From contig NZ_JAAKZZ010000011.1 of assembly GCF_011045075.1 (NCBI RefSeq), forward strand, positions 1 through 38,604: a DNA stretch of 38,604 nucleotides, read 5' to 3'. A program made the position numbers and the translations under genes. This document shows positions 11,640 to 18,712 of the stretch, one piece after another. The DNA comes from Streptomyces boncukensis. Its GTDB lineage: Bacteria; Actinomycetota; Actinomycetes; Streptomycetales; Streptomycetaceae. The notes under the pieces were generated by a model. That model was given only the letters and a program-made list of their open reading frames with translations. It was not told where the DNA came from and made no database searches. The stretch's first letter is position 1, and the number at the start of each line of letters is the position of its first letter.

Positions 11640-12213
11640 CCGGGGATACCGGTGACTGTCTGCGAACGCGAGGATCACCCACTCCGGGGAACGGGCTCGG
11701 CCGGGGACAGCGGGGACAGAGGGCGACCGGGCTGCCGCCGGGGTGTGCGCCCGCGGGAAGACGGAACCGTCGAGGATCTTCCGCGCGGTGCGGACGACAG
11801 CGGCACGGCATGCCTTCGGGGCGGTGCCGAGACCGGCGCAGCCCATGCGGGTCTCGACGTCGAGGAATTCCGTGGGGTGCTCGATACGCAGCCGTTCTCC
11901 TGTGGTGGGCAGGCACGCCACGGCGCCGCCGACACTGCCGTTGACGAGCACCCCGGCGGCGACCCCGGCGGCGCCGAGGACGCCGATAGCGCTGTGGCAG
12001 CGCTCCGAGGTGTCCCAGGTGAAGGTGCGGGTCATGACCACGCCCCCGTGGCGGGGCGGCGCGATGCGGCTCAGCTCGGGCTCCTCGTAGCAGGTGACGC
12101 CCAGCGCCGAGGGGTGGCCAGCACAGTGGGGATGCCGTTGTCCACGCCTCCAGGGGCGATCGGCCTTGAAGGAAGGCGGCCGTCCGCTGGACCGGGCCGC
12201 CGCCGTATGTCAT
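11640..12213 (-). pseudogene. Decayed PrpF / 4-oxalomesaconate tautomerase-like gene
   Basis: Recognisable pieces lie in different frames. GGVDNGIPTVLA is readable near 12150. After a frame change near 12115, SALGVTCYEEPEL is followed by HSAIGVLGAAGVAAGVLV, LRIEHPTEFLDVET and AAVVRTARKILDGSVF. The last three match the C-terminal half of the PrpF isomerase family (methylaconitate isomerase, oxalomesaconate tautomerase). A start with a good ribosome site survives at 12213 (aaggggag before the ATG), but the catalytic N-terminal region is missing. Boundaries are approximate. The adjacent GntR gene may have regulated it. Confidence 0.7.
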
Positions 12214-12269
12214 GGCTGAACTCCCCTTGGTGGACAGGGTGTCGCCCCCTCTCGCTCTCTCTCCGCGCG

Positions 12270-12920
12270 CTATTCGTGCAGCGCGTCGGTCAGGCTGGTG
12301 AGGTGGGCGTGGGCGGCGGCCTCGGCCCGCTGGGGGTCCCTGGCCCTGATCGCCTCGATCAGGGCCAGGCGCTCGCTCAGGGACTGCTGCGGCCGCCCCG
12401 GTCGCAGGGCGAGCTGGAAGCGGTGGCGCACCAGCTGCGCGTTCAGCCGCTCCAGGAGCCGCATGGCCACCTGCTGGCCGGACAGCTCCCGGATCCGGGT
12501 GTGCAGCTGGTGGTTGAGCTCCGAGTACGTCAACGGCTCGCCGTCGGCGACGGCCCGGGACATCGCCGTGCCCAGCGCCGCCAGTCCGGCCAGCTGTTCG
12601 TCGTCGGCGGTGACGGCCGCCTTGGCCGCGCACAGCGCTTCGAGCGCCATACGGCACTCGGTGATGGCGATCGCCTCGTCGACGCTCACCACCCGTACCC
12701 GCGATCCGCGGTTGCGGATCCGCTCGACGAGCCCTTCGGACTCCAGCTCGATCAGCGCCGCCCGGACGCTGGCGCGCGTCACGCCGAACTGCTCGGCGAG
12801 CTCGTCCTCGACCAGCCGCTGTGCCGGGGCCATCTCGCCCTGCGAGATGGCCTGCCGCAGCTGCCCGAGCACCTGCTGTCTGGCCTGCTCTCCGGTGCTC
12901 GGTCCTGCGTGCTTCGGCAT
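12270..12920 (-). CDS. GntR-family (FCD) transcriptional regulator
   Basis: 216 aa. The winged-helix domain (about residues 10-78) includes FGVTRASVRAALIELESEGLVERI. The FCD domain has ELNHQLHTRIREL and a C-terminal helix rich in His and Ala (EAAAHAHL). It is distinct from the GntR at 2773. It probably controlled the degraded tautomerase gene 57 bp downstream on the same strand. With that gene broken its role is uncertain, although the coding frame is intact. An inverted repeat at 12977-12990 is a candidate self-operator. Confidence 0.85.
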   Translation of the reverse strand: MPKHAGPSTGEQARQQVLGQLRQAISQGEMAPAQRLVEDELAEQFGVTRASVRAALIELESEGLVERIRNRGSRVRVVSVDEAIAITECRMALEALCAAKAAVTADDEQLAGLAALGTAMSRAVADGEPLTYSELNHQLHTRIRELSGQQVAMRLLERLNAQLVRHRFQLALRPGRPQQSLSERLALIEAIRARDPQRAEAAAHAHLTSLTDALHE

Positions 12921-12976
12921 ATGCCCTCCCCGGCGCGCGAGTGCCTGTCGAAGCGAAATCTAGAGCACAAGATAGT

Positions 12977-12990
12977 CAACGATTTCGTTG
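12977..12990. promoter_or_regulatory. Inverted repeat upstream of the second GntR gene
   Basis: caacga-tt-tcgttg, perfect 6-bp arms, 57 bp before the regulator start. It is a plausible autoregulatory operator in a locally AT-richer stretch. Confidence 0.45.
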
Positions 12991-13009
12991 GCGCCGCTGG
13001 CGCCGAGAC

Positions 13010-13114
13010 GGATCCACCCCGCCGCTGCCGGACGGCGATCCGAACACGGCGTTCGCGCCGGCCTGGCCGAGGCACACCGCCGAGGGCGACCTGCTGCAGT
13101 TCCGGGCGCCCTGA
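13010..13114 (+). pseudogene. C-terminal remnant of a type-B carboxylesterase
   Basis: About 30 codons ending at TGA 13112-13114 read DGDPNTAFAPAWPRH, then DLLQFRAP. This is the usual tail of para-nitrobenzyl-esterase/type-B carboxylesterases (pattern GDPN...WP.Y). No body of the gene is seen upstream, so it is a deletion scar. It is followed at 29 bp by a strong hairpin that was probably its terminator. Confidence 0.5.
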
Positions 13115-13142
13115 GCCGAACGCGTCACCCATGCACAGATCG

Positions 13143-13166
13143 ACAGGGAGCACCGGTGCTCCCTGT
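13143..13166 (+). terminator. Perfect 24-bp palindromic hairpin
   Basis: A fully self-complementary 24-bp sequence (acagggagcacc and its complement) just after the esterase remnant. It most likely served as that gene's terminator. Confidence 0.6.
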
Positions 13167-13203
13167 GGGACGGGATCAGCCCCGCTGACTGACGGCCCGC
13201 CCG

Positions 13204-13232
13204 GTGGTCCGGCCGCTCGCCGGCCGGACCAC
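13204..13232 (-). terminator. Strong hairpin downstream of the alginate-lyase-like gene
   Basis: A 12-bp perfect stem (gtggtccggccg with its complement at 13221-13232) and a 5-nt loop, 28 bp after the stop codon of the leftward gene at 13261. Confidence 0.75.
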
Positions 13233-13260
13233 TGCGGGACAGGGGGACGGGCTGCTCGGG

Positions 13261-14541
13261 CTACTTCGCGTAGAGCAGCGTCCCGAAGCCGAGCTGGTCG
13301 TAGCCGCCGCTGCTCGCCCCGTAGTCCCCGCCGCCGCCCTCCGGGCGGACGCTCTGGGCCATCTCGGTGATGTACGGCACGGACTCCCGCCGCCGGCGGG
13401 TGTAGTGGTAGTGCAGCATGTCCCATACCGGGCGCTTCTGTCCCCGGCCTGTCGGGGAGATCTCCGTGTGGGACATCGGGGTGCAGTCGGCCCCGAGGCC
13501 CCACTCGTAGGTGGTGAACGGCACGTCCTTGCCGAGGTTGTACTTGGCGACGTACTGCGCCGCCTTCATGAACCTGTTGTCGTCGTAGCCGTACAGGTCG
13601 GTGCCCTGGCTCCAGGCCATCTCGCAGATCGCCCCCATCTGGCCCATGCCCATGACGGTGTGCCCCTGGTCGCGCCCGGACTCCTGCCACTGGCCGAGGG
13701 CGTGGCCCTCGTCGTCGCGGTGCAGAAACGGCACCGCGTTCTTGATCGCGCCGTTGCCCTTCCCTTCGTAGAAGTAGTCCAGGGCTTCCTGGTAGAGCTC
13801 GCCGTCGTCGCAGAGGATGCCGATGGCCATCAGCGACCCCATGTTGCACAGGTCCCAGTTCGCCCAGTAGTGGGAGTCGCAGGTGTCGTTGTGCCGGACC
13901 AGGAAGTCGTGGTTCCACCCGGAGAAGACGTCGCGCATCATCTGCTGGAACTGCTCCAGGTGGAAGCCGTCGTAGTCCCGGATCAGCTCGGCGGCATTGG
14001 CGAACTGCCAGCCGTACAGGCCGAGCGCCAGGTACTTGTTCGTATCGCCGTCGATCTTCTTGAGCGTGCCGGACCAGGCGTTGAGGATGTCGCGCGCGGT
14101 GTCGGCGTGCTCCTGCGTGCCGCCGATGTGCCAGCGCAGCGCGTTCTGGTAGGCGGCGTGGATGTCGGCGTACAGGACGCCGTAGTTCTCGCCCTTGCCG
14201 CCGCCGCGGACCACGGTCTCCAGCGGGCGGGGCGTCCAGCCGCTGTGCGAGCGCCCGTTGGCGGTCAGCCGCTTCCAGCCCGACAGCCACGGGTCGTCGC
14301 CCGCGGCCACCCGGGCCCTGGCCCGGTTCAGATCGCCCCAGATGTGCAGCATCCCGGGGTGCGTGAAGCTGTCCGGTGCGGTCGCTTTGGACGTCTTGGC
14401 CGCCGCGTCGGATGCGGCGTCGGCGGAGCCGCCGCTGCTCCAGGCGGCGGCCACGCCGCCCACCGCGCCGGCGGCGGCCACGCCGCCCCCGATCCGCAGC
14501 AGGCTGCGACGGCTCATCCGGTGTCTGTTGGTCTGGCCCAT
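13261..14541 (-). CDS. Tat-exported alginate-lyase-family polysaccharide lyase
   Basis: 426 aa. The start is the ATG at 14541, with aggag 6 nt upstream. The N-terminus has a twin-arginine signal (SRRSLLRIGGG followed by an Ala/Gly-rich hydrophobic stretch to about residue 36). The mature part begins SFTHPGMLHIWGDL and continues with HSGWTPRPLE, SHYWANWDLCNMGSLMAIG and the late DMLHYHYTRRR, the alpha/alpha-toroid pattern of the alginate_lyase (PL5-like) family. The conserved Asn-Trp/His motifs suggest an active lyase. The substrate could be alginate, another uronate polymer or a related acidic glycan. It stands alone between terminators, with an operator-like inverted repeat at 14602-14618. 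Confidence 0.75.
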   Translation of the reverse strand: MGQTNRHRMSRRSLLRIGGGVAAAGAVGGVAAAWSSGGSADAASDAAAKTSKATAPDSFTHPGMLHIWGDLNRARARVAAGDDPWLSGWKRLTANGRSHSGWTPRPLETVVRGGGKGENYGVLYADIHAAYQNALRWHIGGTQEHADTARDILNAWSGTLKKIDGDTNKYLALGLYGWQFANAAELIRDYDGFHLEQFQQMMRDVFSGWNHDFLVRHNDTCDSHYWANWDLCNMGSLMAIGILCDDGELYQEALDYFYEGKGNGAIKNAVPFLHRDDEGHALGQWQESGRDQGHTVMGMGQMGAICEMAWSQGTDLYGYDDNRFMKAAQYVAKYNLGKDVPFTTYEWGLGADCTPMSHTEISPTGRGQKRPVWDMLHYHYTRRRRESVPYITEMAQSVRPEGGGGDYGASSGGYDQLGFGTLLYAK

Positions 14542-14601
14542 GAACGGCTCCTGTGAGTGTGGGGGAGTGGGGGCGCGCAGTACACCGAGCACGCACCCTG
14601 A

Positions 14602-14618
14602 TGTGAGCGTCTCTCACA
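14602..14618. promoter_or_regulatory. TGTGAG-CTCACA inverted repeat before the lyase gene
   Basis: Perfect 6-bp arms with a 5-bp centre, 61 bp upstream of the lyase start. It is a candidate operator. No regulator gene is adjacent. Confidence 0.4.
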
Positions 14619-14707
14619 GGCGACGCGACGGGGCAGGCCGCGATAACGGTTTTCTCCCGCGGGCCGCTACGCGGAGACCGTCGTGGCGGTGAAGGGGCAG
14701 ACCGGGT

Positions 14708-14794
14708 TCAGGGCCGGGTCGAGGTCCGGGCTCGGCCTCGGCCTCGGGCCGGAGCCTGCCGGGAACGGATGGTGAGCGCCGCCAGCGCCATCAG
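14708..14794 (-). pseudogene. C-terminal tail of a disrupted MFS transporter
   Basis: A minus-strand frame reads LMALAALTIRSRQAPARG and ends at TGA 14708-14710. It looks like the last transmembrane residues and basic tail of an MFS permease. It lies just left of the TnpB element, and a middle segment of an MFS permease on the same strand lies just right of it (16193-16496). The pieces do not add up to a whole gene, so deletion accompanied or followed the insertion. Confidence 0.4.
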
Positions 14795-14939
14795 ATTCTA
14801 GCGAGGGGACGCCCCGCTTCAGCGGGGTGGGGAATCGCTTCTCAGGATTGCTCTGACCTCAGCTTTCTGCCCGGATCTGCTGTGTTGTCAGTGGGGGAAC
14901 GTACGGTTGGCCACGTTGTGGGGAAGGAGGCCGACGACG

Positions 14940-16147
14940 GTGCGCCGTGCTTACAAGTTCCTGCTGCGTCCGACGGTGCGGCAGGAGTCCGCGCTGCGGG
15001 CGATGCTGGCCGACCACTGCTCCCTGTACAACGGGGCCTTGCAGGAACGCCGGGATGCCTACCGGCACGCCTCGAAGACGACGGTCCGGTACGGGCAGCA
15101 GTCCGCCCAGCTCAAGGAGATCCGGACGTTCGACCCCGAGCGGCAAGGCCGCTGGTCGTTCTCCTCCCAGCAGGCGACCTTGCGGCGCCTGGACAAGGCG
15201 TTCCAGGCGTTCTTCCGGCGGGTGAAGGCCGGGGAGAAGTCCGGATACCCCCGTTTTAGGGGCGTGGGCTGGTTCGACACGGTGGACTTCCCCAAGGACG
15301 GCGACGGCTGCCGCTGGGACTCCACCCCGCACGACCCCGTCACCCGCGTTCGCCTCCAAGATGTCGGCCACGTCCGCGTCCACCAGCACCGGCCGGTGCA
15401 GGCCGCGTCAAGACCGTGTCCGTCAAGCGCGAGGGCAAGCACTGGTATGTGGTCCTCGCCTGCGACAACGTGTCCGCCGAACCGCTCCCGGCCACCGGGG
15501 CCGTGACCGGTATCGACATGGGCGTAACCCACTTCCTCACCACCTCCGAGGGGGCCCACGTCGACAACCCGAGGCACGGCAAGCTGGGCGCCGAAGCCCT
15601 CGCCGAGGCTCAGCGCGCCCTCAAGACGTTTCCGCGCCGCAAGCGCGAGAACCGGTCGGCAAAGCACCGCCGGGCGGTGGAGAAGGTTGCCAATCTGCAC
15701 CGCAAGGTGAGGCGTCAGCGGCTCGACCACGCGCACAAGGCCGCGCTCGCCCTGGTCCGCGAGTACGACCGGATCGCGCACGAGCAACTTCGCATCGCGA
15801 ACATGGTTCGCACCCCCAAGGCGAAGCCCGACGCTGGGAACGACGGCGCGTTCCTGCCGAACGGTGCCGCCTCGAAGGCCGGGCTCAACCGCAGCATTCT
15901 TGACGCGGGTTGGGGGGCGTTCCCGGGCATCCTCGCGCAGAAGGCTGAAAGCGCCGCTCGTGTTCTGATTCCGGTGGACCCCCGCAACACCTCGCGCACC
16001 TGCCCCGAATGCGGGCAGGTGGACGGCGGGAACCGCGACGGCGAAAAGTTCCAGTGCACCTCATGCCGGCACATCGACCACGCCGACCGCGTGGGAGCCT
16101 GGAACGTCGCACTCAGGGCCGGGCTGGTCCTTCCCGACGCGGCCTAG
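14940..16147 (+). pseudogene. tnpB: tnpB RNA-guided nuclease gene with a single frameshift
   Basis: Starts at the GTG at 14940 with aaggagg upstream, in frame RRAYKFLLRPT. The frame is lost near 15400 and resumes in +1 as VKTVSVKREGKHWYVVLAC. One missing base, probably a G at about 15402, explains it, and restoring it would give 402 aa, normal for TnpB. The RuvC-like residues remain: Asp in GIDMGVTHF, Glu in AHEQLRIANM, Asp in HADRVGAWNVA. The zinc ribbon CPEC...CTSC is intact. TnpB is a nuclease guided by an RNA from the element's right end. As written the protein would be truncated at about 189 aa. Sequencing error or programmed frameshifting cannot be excluded. Confidence 0.85.
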
Positions 16148-16193
16148 CCACCGACAGGAGAAGCCCCCGGATTCATTCGGGGGGAGGAGTCAC
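16040..16193 (+). ncRNA. Probable omega (right-end) RNA of the TnpB element
   Basis: TnpB families use an RNA that overlaps the 3' end of tnpB and finishes at the element's right end. The stop codon at 16147 is followed within 20 nt by the hairpin at 16164-16183 and the terminal gaggagtcac. The flanking bases from about 16193, within the MFS remnant, would form the guide. The 5' boundary is a guess. Confidence 0.4.
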
Positions 16194-16496
16194 CATCACC
16201 GCGCCGAAGACGGCGGTCAGCGTGAACCGGACGATGACGGTCCGGCGCGGCCCGACGGCATCCGCGAGGCGTCCGGCGACGAGCATGTCGACGATGCCCC
16301 CGACGCTGAGGGCGGTGGAGAAGAGCAGCGAGTCGCAGGTCTCGTAGCCGAGGTCGCCCATGATCTTCGGCAGCCACTGGCCGACTCCGTGCACGAGCAG
16401 CAGCCCGGCGAACGAGGTCAGCCAGAAGCACAGGGTCGTGGGCCACTGGCCGGGGCGGATCAGCGCCTTCACACTGATCGCCTGGATGGCCCGCAC
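16193..16496 (-). pseudogene. Middle fragment of an MFS (AAHS-type) permease
   Basis: Reads ALIRPGQWPTTLCFWLTSF, LLLVHGVGQWLPKIM and GRLADAVGPRRTVIVRF, corresponding to about TM7-TM9 of an aromatic-acid/H+ symporter-type MFS protein. A stop lies just upstream of 16496 in this frame and the first six helices are absent. The other end runs into the TnpB element. Together with the tail at 14708 it marks a destroyed transporter gene. The 16500-16650 stretch before it has an open minus frame (LTEDDLCWAGDH) that I cannot identify. Confidence 0.6.
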
Positions 16497-16660
16497 CTGT
16501 GGTCACCGGCCCAGCACAGGTCGTCCTCGGTGAGATGCTGCCGGTGCTCGGTCCCGGACTTCGCGATCCTGTCCAGGGTCCGCTGTCGGGCGGCGACGCG
16601 CTCCCGCACGCCCCGCACCCCGTCTCCCGCACCCCGTCTCCCGGGACCCGGAATGTGATC

Positions 16661-16688
16661 CACGATATCGTGAATCCACGAACTCGTG
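16661..16688. promoter_or_regulatory. Tandem CACGA-TCGTG palindromes, operator of the CmtR-like repressor
   Basis: A perfect palindrome cacgatatcgtg (16661-16672) and a second copy with a mismatched centre, cacgaactcgtg (16677-16688), end 4 nt before the GTG start of the metal sensor. Two adjacent dyads overlapping a promoter are typical for ArsR/SmtB repressors. The closeness to the start suggests a leaderless or nearly leaderless transcript. Confidence 0.7.
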
Positions 16689-16692
16689 TACC

Positions 16693-17037
16693 GTGAGTGC
16701 GGTGCTGACGCTGCCCACTGACATCGATGTGCTGGCGCGGTTCGGCCGTGCCCTGGCCGACCCGATCCGCTGCCGGCTGCTGCTCGCCCTGCGCGAGGCG
16801 CCGGCCCACCCCGCCGACCTGGCGGACCGACTGGGCATCTCCCGTACCCGGCTGTCGAACCACCTGGCGTGCCTGCGCGACTGCGGTCTGGTCGTCGCTG
16901 TGCCCGTCGGCCGGCGCGTGCGCTACGAGCTGGCCGACGCGGGCCTGGGCCACGCGCTGGACGACCTGCGCACCGCCGTCGTCGCCGTCGAGACCGACAG
17001 GACCTGCGTCGACGCCGATGAGGAGGGCTGCTGCTGA
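16693..17037 (+). CDS. cmtR: CmtR-like ArsR-family metal sensor (Cd/Pb type)
   Basis: 114 aa winged-helix repressor. SRTRLSNHLACLRDC is the recognition helix with C60 and C64, and C105 lies near the C-terminus. These match, with a shift of 3, the Cys57, Cys61 and Cys102 that bind Cd(II)/Pb(II) in Mycobacterium tuberculosis CmtR. An additional CC pair ends the protein. Metal binding would release DNA. The stop overlaps the start of the CDF exporter gene (TGATG at 17035-17039), so sensor and pump are co-translated. The metal preference is inferred from the cysteines. Confidence 0.85.
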   Translation: MSAVLTLPTDIDVLARFGRALADPIRCRLLLALREAPAHPADLADRLGISRTRLSNHLACLRDCGLVVAVPVGRRVRYELADAGLGHALDDLRTAVVAVETDRTCVDADEEGCC

Positions 17038-17753
17038 TGGCCACGGTTTCCCTCGGCCCGTCCCCCGCTCGCCGGGAGAACCTCGCCCGGCGCATACGGC
17101 TGCTGGTCGCCGCGACCATCGCCTACAACGTCATCGAGGCGGCCGTCGCCCTCACGGCCGGCGCCCTGGCCTCCTCCACCGCACTGATCGGCTTCGGCCT
17201 GGACTCCCTCATCGAGGTCTCCTCCGCCGCCGCGGTCGCCTGGCAGTTCTCCGCCGCCGACCACGCCGTGCGCGAGGCCCGGGAGAAGACCACCCTGCGG
17301 ATCATCGCCGGTTCCTTCTTCGTCCTGGCCGCCTACGTCACCGTCGACGCGGTACGCGCCCTGACCGGCACCGGCGAAGCGGAACGCTCCATCCCCGGCA
17401 TCGTCATCGCCGCCCTGTCGCTGGCGATCATGCCGTTCCTCTCCTTCGCCCAGCGCAAGGCCGGACGCGAACTGGGCTCCGCCTCGGCGGTCGCGGACTC
17501 CAAGCAGACCCTGCTGTGCACCTACCTCTCCGCGGTCCTCCTGGTGGGCCTGGTCCTCAACGCCACTCTCGGCTGGGCCTGGGCCGACCCCGTCGCCGCC
17601 CTGGTCATCGCCGCCATCGCCGTCAAGGAGGGCCGCGAGGCATGGCGGGGCGACGGCTGCTGTGCGACCCCGCCCGCTGCCGCGCTGCTGAAACCCTCGG
17701 ACGGCGGGTCCGAGGACGGATGCGGCTGCCGCTCCGGCTGCGACTGCTGCTGA
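17037..17753 (+). CDS. Cation efflux transporter (CDF-like) with cysteine-rich tail
   Basis: 238 aa membrane protein with about five to six hydrophobic segments. Metal-site-like residues are in ALIGFGLDSLIEVSS (TM2) and SAVADSKQTLL, and the later helix has WADPVAALVI, as in cation diffusion facilitators. It is shorter than classical CDFs and lacks their cytoplasmic C-terminal domain, ending instead in a Cys-rich tail (GCGCRSGCDCC, plus GDGCC earlier) suited to binding soft metals. It is coupled to the CmtR-like sensor, so Cd, Pb or Zn efflux is the likely role. Confidence 0.82.
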   Translation: MATVSLGPSPARRENLARRIRLLVAATIAYNVIEAAVALTAGALASSTALIGFGLDSLIEVSSAAAVAWQFSAADHAVREAREKTTLRIIAGSFFVLAAYVTVDAVRALTGTGEAERSIPGIVIAALSLAIMPFLSFAQRKAGRELGSASAVADSKQTLLCTYLSAVLLVGLVLNATLGWAWADPVAALVIAAIAVKEGREAWRGDGCCATPPAAALLKPSDGGSEDGCGCRSGCDCC

Positions 17754-17796
17754 ACGCTCCGCTGGCCGACGCGCGCGGTGTACGGCGCTGCGGTGT

Positions 17797-17813
17797 ATCC
17801 GGCCGGGCCGGAT
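17797..17813. terminator. Short hairpin between the convergent exporter and arsC genes
   Basis: atccgg-ccggg-ccggat, a 6-bp stem with a 5-nt loop, midway in the 108-bp gap between genes that converge. It is short for a terminator, so confidence is low. Confidence 0.35.
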
Positions 17814-17861
17814 CCGTCGGTGATCACGTTACGGACGCCGGTGTCCCCTCGGTGGCGGCGC

Positions 17862-18299
17862 TCACTTCGCTGTCTTCCGGCCCTCCGGGGCGAGCTCGGC
17901 GATCAGGCCCTCGACGCGGGCCCTGATCTCGTCCCTGATGGGCCGTACGGCCTCCACGCCCTGACCGGCGGGGTCGTCCAGCTTCCAGTCGAGGTGGCGC
18001 TTGCCGGGGCTGTCGCCCTCACCGAGGGCCGGGCAGGCGTCGCCGCACCCCATGGTCACGCACACGTCGGATGCCTGGACCGCGTCGGCGGTCAGCACCT
18101 TGGGCGTCTCGTCGGCGATGTCGATGCCGACCTCGCGCATCGCCTCGACCACCGCCGGGTTCACGGACTCGGCCGGGGCGGATCCCGCCGAGCGGACCTC
18201 GACGCGGTCGGCGGCGAGGTGGGAGAGCCAGGCGGCGGCCATCTGGGAGCGGCCCGCGTTGTGCACGCAGACGAAGAGGACGGAGGGCTTCTCGGACAC
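17862..18299 (-). CDS. arsC: Arsenate reductase (low-molecular-weight phosphatase type)
   Basis: 145 aa. The P-loop LFVCVHNAGRSQ carries nucleophile C11. DVCVTMGCGDACP supplies C80, C85 and C89, the resolving cysteines of the thioredoxin-linked class. It reduces arsenate to arsenite for export. It is divergent from arsR-acr3 across a 68-bp promoter region. Confidence 0.93.
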   Translation of the reverse strand: MSEKPSVLFVCVHNAGRSQMAAAWLSHLAADRVEVRSAGSAPAESVNPAVVEAMREVGIDIADETPKVLTADAVQASDVCVTMGCGDACPALGEGDSPGKRHLDWKLDDPAGQGVEAVRPIRDEIRARVEGLIAELAPEGRKTAK

Positions 18300-18367
18300 G
18301 GCGATCTCGCCTCTCTCGAATCAGCCAGGGATGGTATCAGCAGCGAATGACGTGAGAATATCAGCGC
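18300..18367. promoter_or_regulatory. Divergent arsC / arsR-acr3 promoter
   Basis: A 68-bp AT-richer gap holding two direct copies of tatcagc (about 18337 and 18358) spaced two helical turns apart. ArsR operators are normally imperfect dyads, and I see no clean one here, so the exact site is unresolved. Confidence 0.4.
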
Positions 18368-18712
18368 ATGATGATGTCAACCAAGACTGAGGTGTCTCCG
18401 GTCCCGCCGGAGGGTGCGGAGCTGATCCGGGTGATCGCCGACCCGTTGCGGTACGAGATCGTGACCCTGCTCGCGCGCGAGACCCTGTGCACCACGCACC
18501 TGGTGGAGGAGACCGGCGCGCGGCAGACGAACCTGTCCAACCATCTGCGGGTGCTGCGCGAGGCGGGCGTCGTCGAGACCGAGCCCTGCGGCCGGTTCAC
18601 CTACTACAAGCTGCGGCCCGAGGTGCTGACCTCGCTGGCCGGGGCCTTCACCGAGCTGGCCGAGACCGCCCGCGAGACCGCCGCAACCGACCGGAAGAGG
18701 CCCTGCCCGTGA
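18368..18712 (+). CDS. arsR: ArsR-family arsenite-responsive repressor
   Basis: 114 aa, three tandem ATGs at the start. The winged helix contains ARQTNLSNHLRVLREAGVVE. Cysteines C41 (ETLCTTHL) and C74 (EPCGRF) and one near the C-terminus are possible As(III) ligands, though the classical CVCxxC motif is absent. The stop overlaps the acr3 start (GTGA at 18709-18712). It likely represses both arsC and acr3 until arsenite binds. Confidence 0.85.
   Translation: MMMSTKTEVSPVPPEGAELIRVIADPLRYEIVTLLARETLCTTHLVEETGARQTNLSNHLRVLREAGVVETEPCGRFTYYKLRPEVLTSLAGAFTELAETARETAATDRKRPCP

Larger units (their letters stand above)
14800..16193 (+). mobile_element. Stand-alone TnpB element of IS200/IS605 type
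   Basis: A single tnpB with subterminal hairpins and no TnpA transposase. On the left is ccccgct-tc-agcgggg (14813-14828). On the right is cccccg/cgggggg (16164-16184), followed by gaggagtcac, the layout of actinobacterial IS605-type right ends. Ends are estimated from these hairpins. MFS-permease fragments on both sides mark the insertion site. Confidence 0.7.
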
